NCBI GenBank assembly: GCA_024742875.1
Contig: JANSXP010000004.1
Coordinates: 1-64,000 of the forward strand
DNA length: 64,000 nucleotides
DNA from: Planctomycetaceae bacterium
GTDB taxonomy: Bacteria; Planctomycetota; Planctomycetia; Planctomycetales; Planctomycetaceae
Reading direction: 5' to 3'
Shown: in pieces, positions 9,734-18,473 of the stretch
How positions within the stretch are numbered: position 1 is the first letter of the stretch
How the letters are laid out: every line of letters begins with the position of its first letter
Translations under genes and position numbers: made by a program
Notes under the pieces: generated by a model
Told to the model about the DNA's origin: nothing
Databases searched by the model: none
The model's input: only the letters and a program-made list of their open reading frames with translations

Positions 9734-11215
9734 CTATGGCTGTACCGCTTTACCTGCCTGCGGTGCATAGTTGGGATTCGGCTGCATGCGTTCCGCCCTG
9801 ACGGACTGTCGCCACTGTTCGAGTTCGCGGCGCAGAGCGTCCGTGCGCTCCGGGAGTTCGGTCGCCAGGTTGTGGGTCTCACCCAGATCACGGCCGAGGT
9901 GAAACAGTTCCAGGCCCGGTGGGTCGAACGACTCGATCAGCTTCCACTCGCCCTTGCGAATCACGCTGCAGGGCACACTGGAGGGATGGCCGTTGTAGTG
10001 TGGAAAATGCCAGAACAGGCTGCGCTCGCTCGGGATTTCGGTTTCCTCGTGCAGCAGTGGACGCAGATCGATGCCATCACAGTGCTGCGTCGGCAACAGG
10101 GGCAGTCCGGCGGCCGACAGACATGTGGGATACAGATCGTTGCTGATCACCGGTTGATCACACACGCGGCCAGCCTGCGACACTCCCGGCCAGTGTATGA
10201 TCAGCGGCACGCGAATGCCGCCTTCGTAGTACGCCCCCTTGTTGGCCCGCAGCGGATGATTGCTGGTGGCTTTGTAGAATCCGCCGTTGTCCGAAGTAAA
10301 GATCACCACCGTGGGCCGCTGTTGATGGTGCTCCTTCACGGCCGCCAGCACGCGGCCCACACTCTCATCGATACTCTCGACCATCGCCGCATAGGCGGGT
10401 CGCCCCTGGCGTTCGGCTTTCGCCACCTGCTCATAGCAACCGACCATGTCCTGCTTCGCCTGCAGGGGAGCGTGCACACCGTAGTGCGGAAAGTACAGAA
10501 AGAAGGGACGATCATCAGGCTGACGAATCAACTTCACCGCCTCATCGGTCAGGCGATCCGTCAGATACTCTCCCGGCTTGCCGTCCGGGAACACGTTCCA
10601 CCGCGCCCGCAATCCGGTTGTGGGAATCAGCCAGTTGCCCTGATACGGAAAGAAATACTGCCCCGGCGCTCCATGCGCGTTGCCCCCGCGATTAACCTCA
10701 AAACCATGATGCTGCGGCAGGCAGAAGGGCTCGCTGCCCAGATGCCATTTACCCACATGCCACGTGCGATACCCAGCCTCACGCAGCGCTTCGGCCAGCG
10801 TCCACTCTTCGACCGGCAGGCCACGCAACACGCGCCCCTCCCGCAGTCTGGCCTGGGGATTCCAGCGCCCGGACGGCAGCCAGTCGGTCAGCAGCAGCCG
10901 CGCCGGATAGCGGCCCGTCAATATGGAGGCGCGAGTCGGAGAACACACGGCACACGCCGCATAAGCGTTGGTGAATCGCACGCCGTCTTCCGCCAGCCGG
11001 TCGATCTGCGGTGTGTGATAGTAGGTGCTGCCCTGACACCCGAGATCTTTCCAGCCGAGATCATCGATCAGAAACAGCACGATGTTGCAGGCCGTGCTCC
11101 CGACCGGATCGGAGTGCATCGACTTTGACGGTGAAGAAGCGGCCAACGCACCTGGCACACCGCTCGGCAGCCCCCACGCACAGCAACAGAATACGAGCAA
11201 CGTCATTCGAGGCAT
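9734..11215 (-). CDS. Arylsulfatase (S1 family)
   Basis: This 493-residue protein starts at the ATG at 11215, preceded by GGAG at good spacing; a second ATG three codons on is possible. The signal peptide is Cys-rich (TLLVFCCCAWGLPSGVPGALA). Motifs are LIDDLGWKDLGCQG, the signature C-S-P-T-R in AAVCSPTRASILTG, HVGKWHLG, and SDNGG followed by NHPLRANKGAYYEGGIRVP. This is the classical arylsulfatase A/GALNS-like pattern. It is divergent from the next sulfatase, and 151 bp between the two start codons must carry both promoters. The predicted enzyme is exported; the substrate is unknown. Confidence 0.93.
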   Translation of the reverse strand: MPRMTLLVFCCCAWGLPSGVPGALAASSPSKSMHSDPVGSTACNIVLFLIDDLGWKDLGCQGSTYYHTPQIDRLAEDGVRFTNAYAACAVCSPTRASILTGRYPARLLLTDWLPSGRWNPQARLREGRVLRGLPVEEWTLAEALREAGYRTWHVGKWHLGSEPFCLPQHHGFEVNRGGNAHGAPGQYFFPYQGNWLIPTTGLRARWNVFPDGKPGEYLTDRLTDEAVKLIRQPDDRPFFLYFPHYGVHAPLQAKQDMVGCYEQVAKAERQGRPAYAAMVESIDESVGRVLAAVKEHHQQRPTVVIFTSDNGGFYKATSNHPLRANKGAYYEGGIRVPLIIHWPGVSQAGRVCDQPVISNDLYPTCLSAAGLPLLPTQHCDGIDLRPLLHEETEIPSERSLFWHFPHYNGHPSSVPCSVIRKGEWKLIESFDPPGLELFHLGRDLGETHNLATELPERTDALRRELEQWRQSVRAERMQPNPNYAPQAGKAVQP

Positions 11216-11366
11216 CAGCAAGCTCCAGCAGCAGAGGGCAGCGGCAGTTTCTTGTGCCACTGTAAATTGCGACCACCACTTCGTACAGCACCACGACGAA
11301 TGGCGATCACGCAATCGGCCGCTTACAATGCGGCGTTACCTGACTCCCTGCCCCCAGGAGCCGCTT

Positions 11367-12800
11367 ATGTCCCAGCCCATGAAAACTGCCCTGCTGTTGT
11401 GTGTGCTAACGGCCTCCCCTGTTGTCGCAGAGAGGCCCAACATCGTGCTGATTCTGGCGGACGATCTGGGCTGGGCAGACATCGGTTACAACAACAAGGC
11501 GGTGTACAGTCCACATCTGGACGAGCTGGCGAACACCGGCATCACGTTCACGCAGCACTATGTGATGCCGCAGTGCACGCCCACACGGGTCGCACTGATG
11601 ACGGGCCGCTATCCGGGCCGCTTTGGTGGCGCCGCGCTGCAGGCCAGCAACGAACCCGCATTCCCACAGAACACGCCCACGCTGGCCAGCATGCTGCAGC
11701 AGGCAGGCTACCGCACTTACCTGGCGGGAAAGTGGCACCTTGGCTCAAGGGTCGAGCATGGCCCCAATCACTTCGGCTTCGACAGCAGCTACGGCTCTCT
11801 CGCGGGAGCGGTCGGCATGTACGATCACCGTTATCGCACGGGCGATTTTGAACACACGTGGCATCGCGACCACGCGCCCGTTGACGGGGCAGAAAACGGG
11901 GTGCATGCATCCGAACTGGTGGCCCGCGAAGCGGCCCGCGTTATTACGGAAAGCGCTCAGGCCCGAAACACGGGGACGCCCTTCTTTTTGTATCTGCCGT
12001 TTCACTCGGTCCACACGCCACTGGATGAACGCGGCCCATTCGTGGATCGCCCGACACAGCGTGACCCACAGAACAGGCAGCGGTGGCTCAACGAAGATCG
12101 CATTGTCTGGTTCAACGATCCGGACGGAATCATTCAACGGGAGCCCGATCCGGAAAAACGACTGCTGCTGGCCGCCGTGCACCACCTCGACCACATCACC
12201 GGCCGAATCGTGAAACTGCTGGATGAAACGGGCCTGCGCGACAATACGCTGATCCTGTTTTCTTCTGACAACGGGCCGCAGGGATCGTGGCCCGGCAATG
12301 CGTATCCCGACGATCTGAAGCTGACCGATTTTAATCAGCCCCTGCCATTTCGTGGCAAAAAAGTGGACGTCTGGGAGGGCGGCATTCACGTGCCGGGATT
12401 CGTCAACTGGCCCGCTCGGCTACAACCCCGAACTGACAGCACGCCCGTGCATATTGTTGACTGGTACCCCACACTGGCCGCGTTGGCAGAATCGACGGCC
12501 GACGCGCCGGATTGGGATGGCGTGAATCTTGCCACGCTGCTGTTTGAGCAGACGCCATTGCCACAGCGCGACCTGTACTGGACCTGGAACAAGCGAATCA
12601 ACCGCTGGGCGCTGCGACGTGGCCCGTGGAAAATTGTGAAGTACACAAAGCGGCCACCGGAATCTGCGGCGGACTGGGAATTGTATCACCTCGCGGACGA
12701 TCCGAAGGAATCCGACAATGTGGCCGCCAAACACCCCGAGGTACTCGCTGAACTGCACAACGCCTTTCTGAGGCAGCGCAAAAAAGACGCTCAGAAGTAG
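11367..12800 (+). CDS. Arylsulfatase B-like sulfatase (S1 family)
   Basis: This 477-residue protein starts at the ATG at 11367, with AGGAG 6 bp upstream. A short signal peptide (KTALLLCVLTASPVVA) leads directly into ERPNIVLILADDLGWADIG. The formylglycine signature is C-T-P-T-R in PQCTPTRVALMTGRYPGRFG, followed by LAGKWHLGS, SSDNGPQGSW, and FRGKKVDVWEGGIHVP, the arylsulfatase B/choline-sulfatase-like arrangement. The C-terminal block with WTWNKRINRWALRRGPWKIV is normal for this branch. It is divergent from the preceding sulfatase and 190 bp upstream of the next one on the same strand. Confidence 0.94.
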   Translation: MSQPMKTALLLCVLTASPVVAERPNIVLILADDLGWADIGYNNKAVYSPHLDELANTGITFTQHYVMPQCTPTRVALMTGRYPGRFGGAALQASNEPAFPQNTPTLASMLQQAGYRTYLAGKWHLGSRVEHGPNHFGFDSSYGSLAGAVGMYDHRYRTGDFEHTWHRDHAPVDGAENGVHASELVAREAARVITESAQARNTGTPFFLYLPFHSVHTPLDERGPFVDRPTQRDPQNRQRWLNEDRIVWFNDPDGIIQREPDPEKRLLLAAVHHLDHITGRIVKLLDETGLRDNTLILFSSDNGPQGSWPGNAYPDDLKLTDFNQPLPFRGKKVDVWEGGIHVPGFVNWPARLQPRTDSTPVHIVDWYPTLAALAESTADAPDWDGVNLATLLFEQTPLPQRDLYWTWNKRINRWALRRGPWKIVKYTKRPPESAADWELYHLADDPKESDNVAAKHPEVLAELHNAFLRQRKKDAQK

Positions 12801-12883
12801 GAGTTCGACCGCGGAGCCAGCGGGAAAACGCGGCGGAGCAGCCTGCAAAATGGGGGCGATCCAGGCTCCTGACAGGCCTGAAC

Positions 12884-12900
12884 CGCCGGGCAACCCGGCG
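12884..12900. other. Perfect 7-bp hairpin in the gap between two sulfatase genes
   Basis: CGCCGGG and CCCGGCG flank a 3-base loop. There is no T-run, so it is not a standard intrinsic terminator. It may be a transcript-end or leader structure. Confidence 0.4.
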
Positions 12901-12990
12901 CAGACAGCCGGCATCAGAGCTGGCACAGTTAGACACAAAGTGTTGCCGAACAAACGTCTGCTGGCAGCGAGACGCTGTTATGATGACGAC

Positions 12991-15678
12991 ATGAAGCGCG
13001 AATCAAAAACAAATCCCGGGCTGCGTCTGTCACACCTGCTCTGCCTGATGTGTGGCGTGTTTCTTTTCTCCGAGCCGTCGCTGAAGGCCGCTGACCAGCC
13101 GCATCATAAGCCGCCGAATATCGTTTTTGTCCTGGCCGATGACCTGGGCTGGGCAGAACTCGGCTGCTACGGCAACCACTTCAACGAGACACCACACCTG
13201 GATCAACTGGCCGCAGACGGCGTTCGCTTCACGGCAGCCTACGCGGCGGCCCCTGTTTGCTCACCGTATCGCGCGGCGCTGCTGACCGGTCGGCATCCCG
13301 TGCAGACCGGCATTCTGGATTACCTGCGGCCAAATTCTGCCAATGCCCTGTCGACCACGTTTGAAACACTGGCCGAACGGCTAAGCGCCGCTGGCTATCG
13401 CACGGGCATGATCGGCAAGTGGCATTTGACCGGCTACCAATATCACAATGCGGAGTACGAAGTACGACCTGCCAGTCATGGCTTCCACTGGAACATCGGC
13501 AGCGAGGTGAAGGGTGTTGGCAACGGAGCCAACTTCTGGCCGTACCGTTTCCGTGATCAGCCCGTCCGCTGGCTCGACTTTACGGACAACCGACTGGGCG
13601 AAGACGAGTTTCTTGTTGATCGCATGAATCTCGAAGCCGTGGACTTCATCAAACGGAATGCCGCCGGTCCGTTCTTTCTGTATCTGAGCCACTATGCCAC
13701 CCACTCAATCCTGCATGGCAAGCCCGAGCTGGTCAAAAAATACATCGCCAAACATCCGCCTGGAGCCAGTACCCGCACGCGCTGCTATCTGTGCCAGGAC
13801 CGTGGCCTGTCCGGTGACCCTCTGCATCACTGGGCGGGCGATCACAATCCGCATCTGGCGGCCATGCTGGAAAGTATCGATGACGGCATCGGACAGATTC
13901 GCCGCACACTGACAGACCTCGGGCTGGCCGAGAACACCATCATTGTCTTCAGCAGCGACAACGGCGGGGAGACCGGCGTCACGTCCAACCGCCCTCTGCG
14001 AGGTGGCAAGAGCCAGCTGTTTGAAGGAGGCATTCGCGTACCACAAATTGTCTGCTGGCCGGACCGTCTGCCCGCCGGACAGGCGTGTTCCCAGCCGACG
14101 ATCAACACGGACTTCGCTCCCACTTTGCTGGAGGCAGCCAGCCTGCCGAGCGAATCACGGCAATCCGACGGCATTTCGATGCTGGCGTCGTGGTGTGCAC
14201 CGCAGCAGCAGCAACCCGAGCGGGAATTATTCTGGCACTACCCACTCGATCGGCCCCACTTTCTGGGAGGAACGTCTGCGGCCGCCATTCGCCGGGGCGA
14301 CTGGAAACTGATTCACCGCTACGACACGGGAGAGCGACATCTGTTTCATTTGTCTGAGGACATCGGCGAACAGCACGACCTGGCAACCACACACACAGAC
14401 GTTGCCGATCGCCTGCAACATCGCCTGACATCACTGCTGCGGCAGCAGTCAGCCCGCATCCCGTCTCCCCCCGTACTGCGTCAAACCGGCGCCCTGCTGT
14501 TTGCCGATCATTTCTCCAGTGGACGGGCCAGTGATCGGTGGAGTCGCAGCTCTGAGTGGACGGTGGAAGACGATGTGCTGCATCGTGTCTCCGGCGGCAC
14601 GGACTCGACCCGCCTGTTTCTGAAGGACGCTGACTTTGGTGATGTGGTGATCCGCTTCGACTTTCGACTCGATCAGTCTCAGGATGTGCGGCTGGTGACA
14701 GGCAGCGGCGGGCACTACAACTCTGTGCTGCACATACGCCCCGATCACTTCTACCTGCAGACGGCCAAAGATGACGACGCTCCGTATTTCTCCTTTCGAC
14801 ACGGAGAATGTGCGTACGACTTTGAACCGGATCGCTGGTACTCGATGACTGTCGAGTACAACGGCAATCAGCTCGTGGCCCACCTTGATCATGAGCATAC
14901 CGTGCTGGCCGAACATCCGATCATCGATCGCAAGCGGACGTACTTTGCGTTTCAGATCGATCAGCATCCGGCGCAGATTGACAACGTGCAGATTTACGCG
15001 TCTCGAAAAAGTCCGCAGGCCGACGCGCAGCTGGCACGACTTCGCGAACAGACAGGTCAGCACCCGGTTGCCAAAACCCCGGCAGAAGAATTTTCGATTC
15101 TCAAGACCAACGCGCACGAATGGCACTACCAGCGATCGCCCGCTTATCGCGGGCTGGTACAGGAAGTGGAACGGCAGGATGCCGAACTGAAGGCCAGGTT
15201 CCCTGCCGCGTTTCGCTCCATCAAGGAGTTAAAGAAAGACGTTGCCGCAGAGCGAAAACAACTGCTGGCAGAAGACGGCAACTTCAAAGACAGACTGTTT
15301 GCCACTTACCGCGCCCGGCGGGCCATCGAGACGTTCTTGAAAGAGCAGCATGAAGATTTTGACGCCCTGCCGGCCATTCGGCAGGCACGGGAACTGGAAA
15401 AACTGCGTACCCGGTGGAAGTCTTCCGCAGAGTACATCGCGCTGGTGAATGCCGAAGCGTCGGCCCAAAAGACGCTGCAGTCCACGTGGCCACAGTTGTT
15501 TGTCAGTGAAGACCAGATGAGGCAACAGCTGAAAAGCAAACACGAGGCCCTGAAGGATGATCCGGTTTATCAGGCCCTGCGAGCGGACCGCGCGGCGGCC
15601 TGGAGCGCCCGGGAGCAGTTCCTGCTGGAACACGAGCCACGACTCGAAACACTGCGGCAGCAGAAAAGCGGGCGGTAA
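12991..15678 (+). CDS. Sulfatase fused to a beta-sandwich (DUF1080-like) domain and coiled coil
   Basis: This 895-residue protein is nearly twice the usual sulfatase length. It starts at the ATG at 12991, giving a signal peptide (LLCLMCGVFLFSEPSLKA) before PPNIVFVLADDLGWAELGCYG. The catalytic domain covers about residues 40-490, with the formylglycine signature C-S-P-Y-R in APVCSPYRAALLTG, IGKWHLTG, SDNGG and FEGGIRVPQ; Tyr in the fourth signature position is less usual than Thr or Ser. Residues about 500-670 (from LLFADHFSSG to IDNVQIYAS) form a lectin-like jelly roll resembling the 3-keto-disaccharide hydrolase/DUF1080 fold. Residues about 690-895 are Glu/Lys/Arg-rich helices predicted as coiled coil. 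The extra domains may bind glycan and tether the enzyme; this is inference. Confidence 0.9.
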   Translation: MKRESKTNPGLRLSHLLCLMCGVFLFSEPSLKAADQPHHKPPNIVFVLADDLGWAELGCYGNHFNETPHLDQLAADGVRFTAAYAAAPVCSPYRAALLTGRHPVQTGILDYLRPNSANALSTTFETLAERLSAAGYRTGMIGKWHLTGYQYHNAEYEVRPASHGFHWNIGSEVKGVGNGANFWPYRFRDQPVRWLDFTDNRLGEDEFLVDRMNLEAVDFIKRNAAGPFFLYLSHYATHSILHGKPELVKKYIAKHPPGASTRTRCYLCQDRGLSGDPLHHWAGDHNPHLAAMLESIDDGIGQIRRTLTDLGLAENTIIVFSSDNGGETGVTSNRPLRGGKSQLFEGGIRVPQIVCWPDRLPAGQACSQPTINTDFAPTLLEAASLPSESRQSDGISMLASWCAPQQQQPERELFWHYPLDRPHFLGGTSAAAIRRGDWKLIHRYDTGERHLFHLSEDIGEQHDLATTHTDVADRLQHRLTSLLRQQSARIPSPPVLRQTGALLFADHFSSGRASDRWSRSSEWTVEDDVLHRVSGGTDSTRLFLKDADFGDVVIRFDFRLDQSQDVRLVTGSGGHYNSVLHIRPDHFYLQTAKDDDAPYFSFRHGECAYDFEPDRWYSMTVEYNGNQLVAHLDHEHTVLAEHPIIDRKRTYFAFQIDQHPAQIDNVQIYASRKSPQADAQLARLREQTGQHPVAKTPAEEFSILKTNAHEWHYQRSPAYRGLVQEVERQDAELKARFPAAFRSIKELKKDVAAERKQLLAEDGNFKDRLFATYRARRAIETFLKEQHEDFDALPAIRQARELEKLRTRWKSSAEYIALVNAEASAQKTLQSTWPQLFVSEDQMRQQLKSKHEALKDDPVYQALRADRAAAWSAREQFLLEHEPRLETLRQQKSGR

Positions 15679-15714
15679 CAGCCCCCTGCGTGATCGCCAC
15701 ACGCCCGGACTGTG

Positions 15715-16434
15715 TCAGGGGGATAAGTCCGCGGCCCCGGTGTGGGCATCGAGTCGATCGGCCGCTTCGGTAAGCAGACTGTGCATGGCCCGTTCTGAAG
15801 CCTGCGGTCGCCGCCCACAAACAGCCTTCATGACCTTCAGGTGCACAGCCAGAGAGGCTCGGTTTTCTGCCGGCTGTCGATTGGTGATCCGCAGGCTGGA
15901 GACCAGAGAGGCGTCGATCACATTGGCAATTGGCGCAAAAAACGGGTTGCAGGTGGCGTGCAGAATTTCCACATGAAACTGCGTGTCGGCTGTGAGAAAA
16001 CCGGTCACGTCGTCTGCCTGCTGCTCCATCTGCTCGTAGGCCGCTCTGACGCGCTGCAGATCTTCGTCCGTCCCGCGTTCCGCCGCGATTCTCGCTGCAG
16101 CGGGCTCCACGGTGCGGCGCAGTTCCATCAGATGACTCAAAAAGTTGCCGCCCGTGTCCGCGGAAACCTGCCAGTGGAGCACGTCGGGATCAAGGTAGTT
16201 CCAGGAACGGGACGGTCGAACGACTGTGCCGCGGCGAGCGCGGGAATCTACCAGCCCTTTGGCGGCCAGTGACTTCACCGCCTCACGAACGACCGTGCGA
16301 CTCACGCCCAATTCTTCACACAGCGTCCATTCCTGAGGCAGTGGATCACCCGGCTGCAGTTCGCCCGCCATAATCCGACTGCCCAGATCATGCAGCACCT
16401 GTCCGCACAGATTTTTTTTTGACGGCGTCGCCAT
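15715..16434 (-). CDS. GntR-family transcriptional regulator, FadR/FCD subfamily
   Basis: This 239-residue regulator starts at the ATG at 16434; the longer frame uses TTG. An N-terminal winged helix (about residues 8-75) contains PQEWTLCEELGVSRTVVREAVKSLAAKGLV, which matches the GntR consensus when read in its two halves. A C-terminal FCD ligand domain has the expected acidic and histidine residues: D and H in TADTQFHVEIL, H in AVHLKVMKAV and H in AMHSLL, likely metal ligands that position a small acid such as a sugar acid. It is divergent from a glycoside hydrolase gene, and the intergenic region carries an ATTGT-ATG-ACAAT palindrome fitting this subfamily. It probably autoregulates and controls the hydrolase in response to a sugar-acid product. 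Confidence 0.92.
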   Translation of the reverse strand: MATPSKKNLCGQVLHDLGSRIMAGELQPGDPLPQEWTLCEELGVSRTVVREAVKSLAAKGLVDSRARRGTVVRPSRSWNYLDPDVLHWQVSADTGGNFLSHLMELRRTVEPAAARIAAERGTDEDLQRVRAAYEQMEQQADDVTGFLTADTQFHVEILHATCNPFFAPIANVIDASLVSSLRITNRQPAENRASLAVHLKVMKAVCGRRPQASERAMHSLLTEAADRLDAHTGAADLSP

Positions 16435-16470
16435 ACAAGGGAGCTCTGTCAACAGTGGAGGAACTTATTA

Positions 16471-16483
16471 ATTGTATGACAAT
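16471..16483. promoter_or_regulatory. Putative GntR/FCD operator (perfect palindrome)
   Basis: ATTGT-ATG-ACAAT is a perfect 5-bp inverted repeat with 3 central bases. It lies 37 bp upstream of the regulator's ATG and within the divergent promoter region. FCD-type GntR proteins often bind TTGT-N3-ACAA-like sites. Confidence 0.6.
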
Positions 16484-16651
16484 AACCCTCAACACACAAC
16501 GACGAGACTCCGAGGCAAGTGGCACGGGTGCCAATGCGCGGTCATGAGAAGAGGGGACCTCATGCACTTGCTGACGGTGACCACCAGCGACACGTTTCGC
16601 TTCGCAACGCGTGCCCCCTATATTGGCGGCAAGGTCCACCACCTCTGACTG

Positions 16652-16659
16652 TTGTACAA
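16652..16659. promoter_or_regulatory. Second TTGT/ACAA palindrome next to the hydrolase start
   Basis: TTGTACAA lies 8 bp upstream of the hydrolase ATG. It shares the half-sites of the operator 170 bp away but lacks the 3-base centre, so it may be a weaker site or coincidental. Confidence 0.25.
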
Positions 16660-16666
16660 AAGAACC

Positions 16667-18310
16667 ATGAAACGTCTTACTCTCCTGTTCACTGTGATCG
16701 TCTGTCTGTTTCCGCTGGCCCAGCCGGGGCGCTCGGCGGGTGGCGGGCCGTGTGGTGCCGCCAGTTCGGCCCCGGGGCCGCGTTCGTCGTCCGACGCTGC
16801 GCCTGCCGTCTGTCGCGAAGTGACTGAAGTTCGCCTGACGGCGACGCAAAAACGGCAACATCCATGGGACGTTGACCTGGAGGTCGTGTTTGAACATTCC
16901 TCCGGAGAATCGCTGACGGTCCCCGCTTTCTTTGATGGTGACGGCACCTATGTGGCCAGATTCTGCGCCCCTCTGGAAGGAACATGGACGTGGCGGTCAC
17001 GGTCAGACGTTGCCGCCTTGAACAACAAACGGGGACAACTGGATGTGGCCGCATCAGACAGCCCAGGCGGCATTACCATCCCTCCTGAGGCAGCCACACG
17101 TTTTCGCTATCAAAACGGCGAGGCATACTATCCCATCGCTTTTGAATGCGACTGGCTGTTTGCGCTCGATGCTGAGGACGCAGACGACATTCCCCGGACC
17201 CGCAAATTCGTCAGCTCACTGGCGGCCAGTGGATTCAACCAGGTGGTCATGAATGTGTTTGCCTATGACGTCAAATGGCCAAAGGACGGGACACTCGACA
17301 GTCGTTTTGACTACGGCAGCCCGTCCGTCTTCCCGTTTGGCGGCAACAACGACAAGCCCGATTACTCCCGGATCAACGTGACTTACTTTCAGCGGCTCGA
17401 CCGCGTCATTGCCTGCCTGCATGAGCACGGGATCGCCGCTCATCTGATGATCTACGTATGGAACAAGCGGGTGAACTGGCCGGAAGCCGGATCAGAAGCC
17501 GACAACCGCTATTTCGACTACGTCGTTAAACGCTATCAGGCGTATCCCAATTTGATCTGGGACATCTCCAAAGAGGCGCTGGGGTATGGCCACACGGACG
17601 TCCACTACATCACCGATCGTATCGAACGACTGCGGCAGCTGGACGTCTATGACCGACTCATCACCGTGCACGATTACAGCTATTGCCGCCGCTTTACGGA
17701 CAAGGTCGACTTTGTCTCCGTGCAGCTGTGGAGTTCGGAACTGTACGGCGTGATGCGAAAAGTCTGCAGTGATATGCCTGGCAAACCCATCCTCAACATT
17801 GAGCATGGCGGTTATGAGCGGGGCCCATACGTGGTATTCACCGGCAACTACACATCAGCGGAAACCTGTCTGGCGCGCGCCTGGCAGTGCGTTTTCGCAG
17901 GCACTTACCCGACACATTACTGGCAGGGAGCCGCGTGGAACGTGGTCATCCCGGACCTCAGCGAACTGCCGGCAGAGCAGCGACCGCAACTGCAGTACTA
18001 CCGGCACATGCAGCAGTTCATTGAGCGGTACAACATCGACAGCCTGAAAGCGGGTGACAAAAAAAGCAACGCGGGATTTTGTCTGCACAACGGCACGGAT
18101 CGCTTTGTCTATTACGTGCCGGCCGAATGCGAATTCATAGGACTGCGGCTGCCGAAGCAGTTGCAGGGCGGAACAATGACGGCCACATGGTTCAATCCGT
18201 ACGAAGGCACCTACTCGCCGCCGTCTTCAAAACCCATCGTTCAGTGGCCCGCCTGGGAAGTGCCGGGAGGCGACGGCTTCCGGCTGCTGGTGATTGACGT
18301 GAAGGGCTAA
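16667..18310 (+). CDS. Secreted glycoside-hydrolase-like protein, DUF5060 plus DUF4038-type barrel
   Basis: This 547-residue protein begins at the ATG at 16667, giving a signal peptide (KRLTLLFTVIVCLFPLAQPG). Residues about 45-125 (REVTEVRLTATQ, then FDGDGTYVARFCAPLEGTWTW) match the DUF5060 immunoglobulin-like domain found before GH barrels. Residues about 130-450 look like a TIM barrel of the apiosidase-like DUF4038 type, with YYPIAFECDWLFAL, an NQVVMNVFAYDVKW block, LIWDISKEALGYGH (candidate acid/base region) and ILNIEHGGYE (candidate nucleophile region). The rest is a beta-rich C-terminal domain. It is divergent from an FCD-type GntR gene and flanked by sulfatases, so it is likely to act on the backbone of the same glycan. 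Confidence 0.85.
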   Translation: MKRLTLLFTVIVCLFPLAQPGRSAGGGPCGAASSAPGPRSSSDAAPAVCREVTEVRLTATQKRQHPWDVDLEVVFEHSSGESLTVPAFFDGDGTYVARFCAPLEGTWTWRSRSDVAALNNKRGQLDVAASDSPGGITIPPEAATRFRYQNGEAYYPIAFECDWLFALDAEDADDIPRTRKFVSSLAASGFNQVVMNVFAYDVKWPKDGTLDSRFDYGSPSVFPFGGNNDKPDYSRINVTYFQRLDRVIACLHEHGIAAHLMIYVWNKRVNWPEAGSEADNRYFDYVVKRYQAYPNLIWDISKEALGYGHTDVHYITDRIERLRQLDVYDRLITVHDYSYCRRFTDKVDFVSVQLWSSELYGVMRKVCSDMPGKPILNIEHGGYERGPYVVFTGNYTSAETCLARAWQCVFAGTYPTHYWQGAAWNVVIPDLSELPAEQRPQLQYYRHMQQFIERYNIDSLKAGDKKSNAGFCLHNGTDRFVYYVPAECEFIGLRLPKQLQGGTMTATWFNPYEGTYSPPSSKPIVQWPAWEVPGGDGFRLLVIDVKG

Positions 18311-18315
18311 CGCAG

Positions 18316-18371
18316 CATAGCGGCCTTTGCATAACGGCCTTTGCATAACGGCCTTTGCATAACGGCCTTTG
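18316..18371. repeat. Four tandem copies of a 14-bp unit
   Basis: CATAACGGCCTTTG is repeated four times (first copy CATAGCGG...) directly after the hydrolase stop, in a convergent intergenic region. Each copy begins with CATAAC, but there is no attC-like pairing partner. Confidence 0.85.
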
Positions 18372-18421
18372 CAAGGGGGGCGACCGCCGGGCGATCCCAG
18401 GCCCGGCGGGCTCACACTTCC

Positions 18422-18473
18422 CAGCCTCACAGCGCAGCCTCACAGCGCAGCCTCACTGCGCAGCCTCACTTCC
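18422..18473. repeat. Four tandem copies of a 13-bp unit running into the ThuA gene end
   Basis: CAGCCTCACAGCG is repeated four times with drift in the last two copies. The array overlaps the stop end of the ThuA-like gene, so repeat-length change could alter its C-terminus. Confidence 0.8.

Noticed and set aside
18316-18371. attC core sites, because each 14-bp unit starts with CATAAC
   Set aside because: No matching GTTATG partner or arm pairing exists, and the units are simple tandem repeats.
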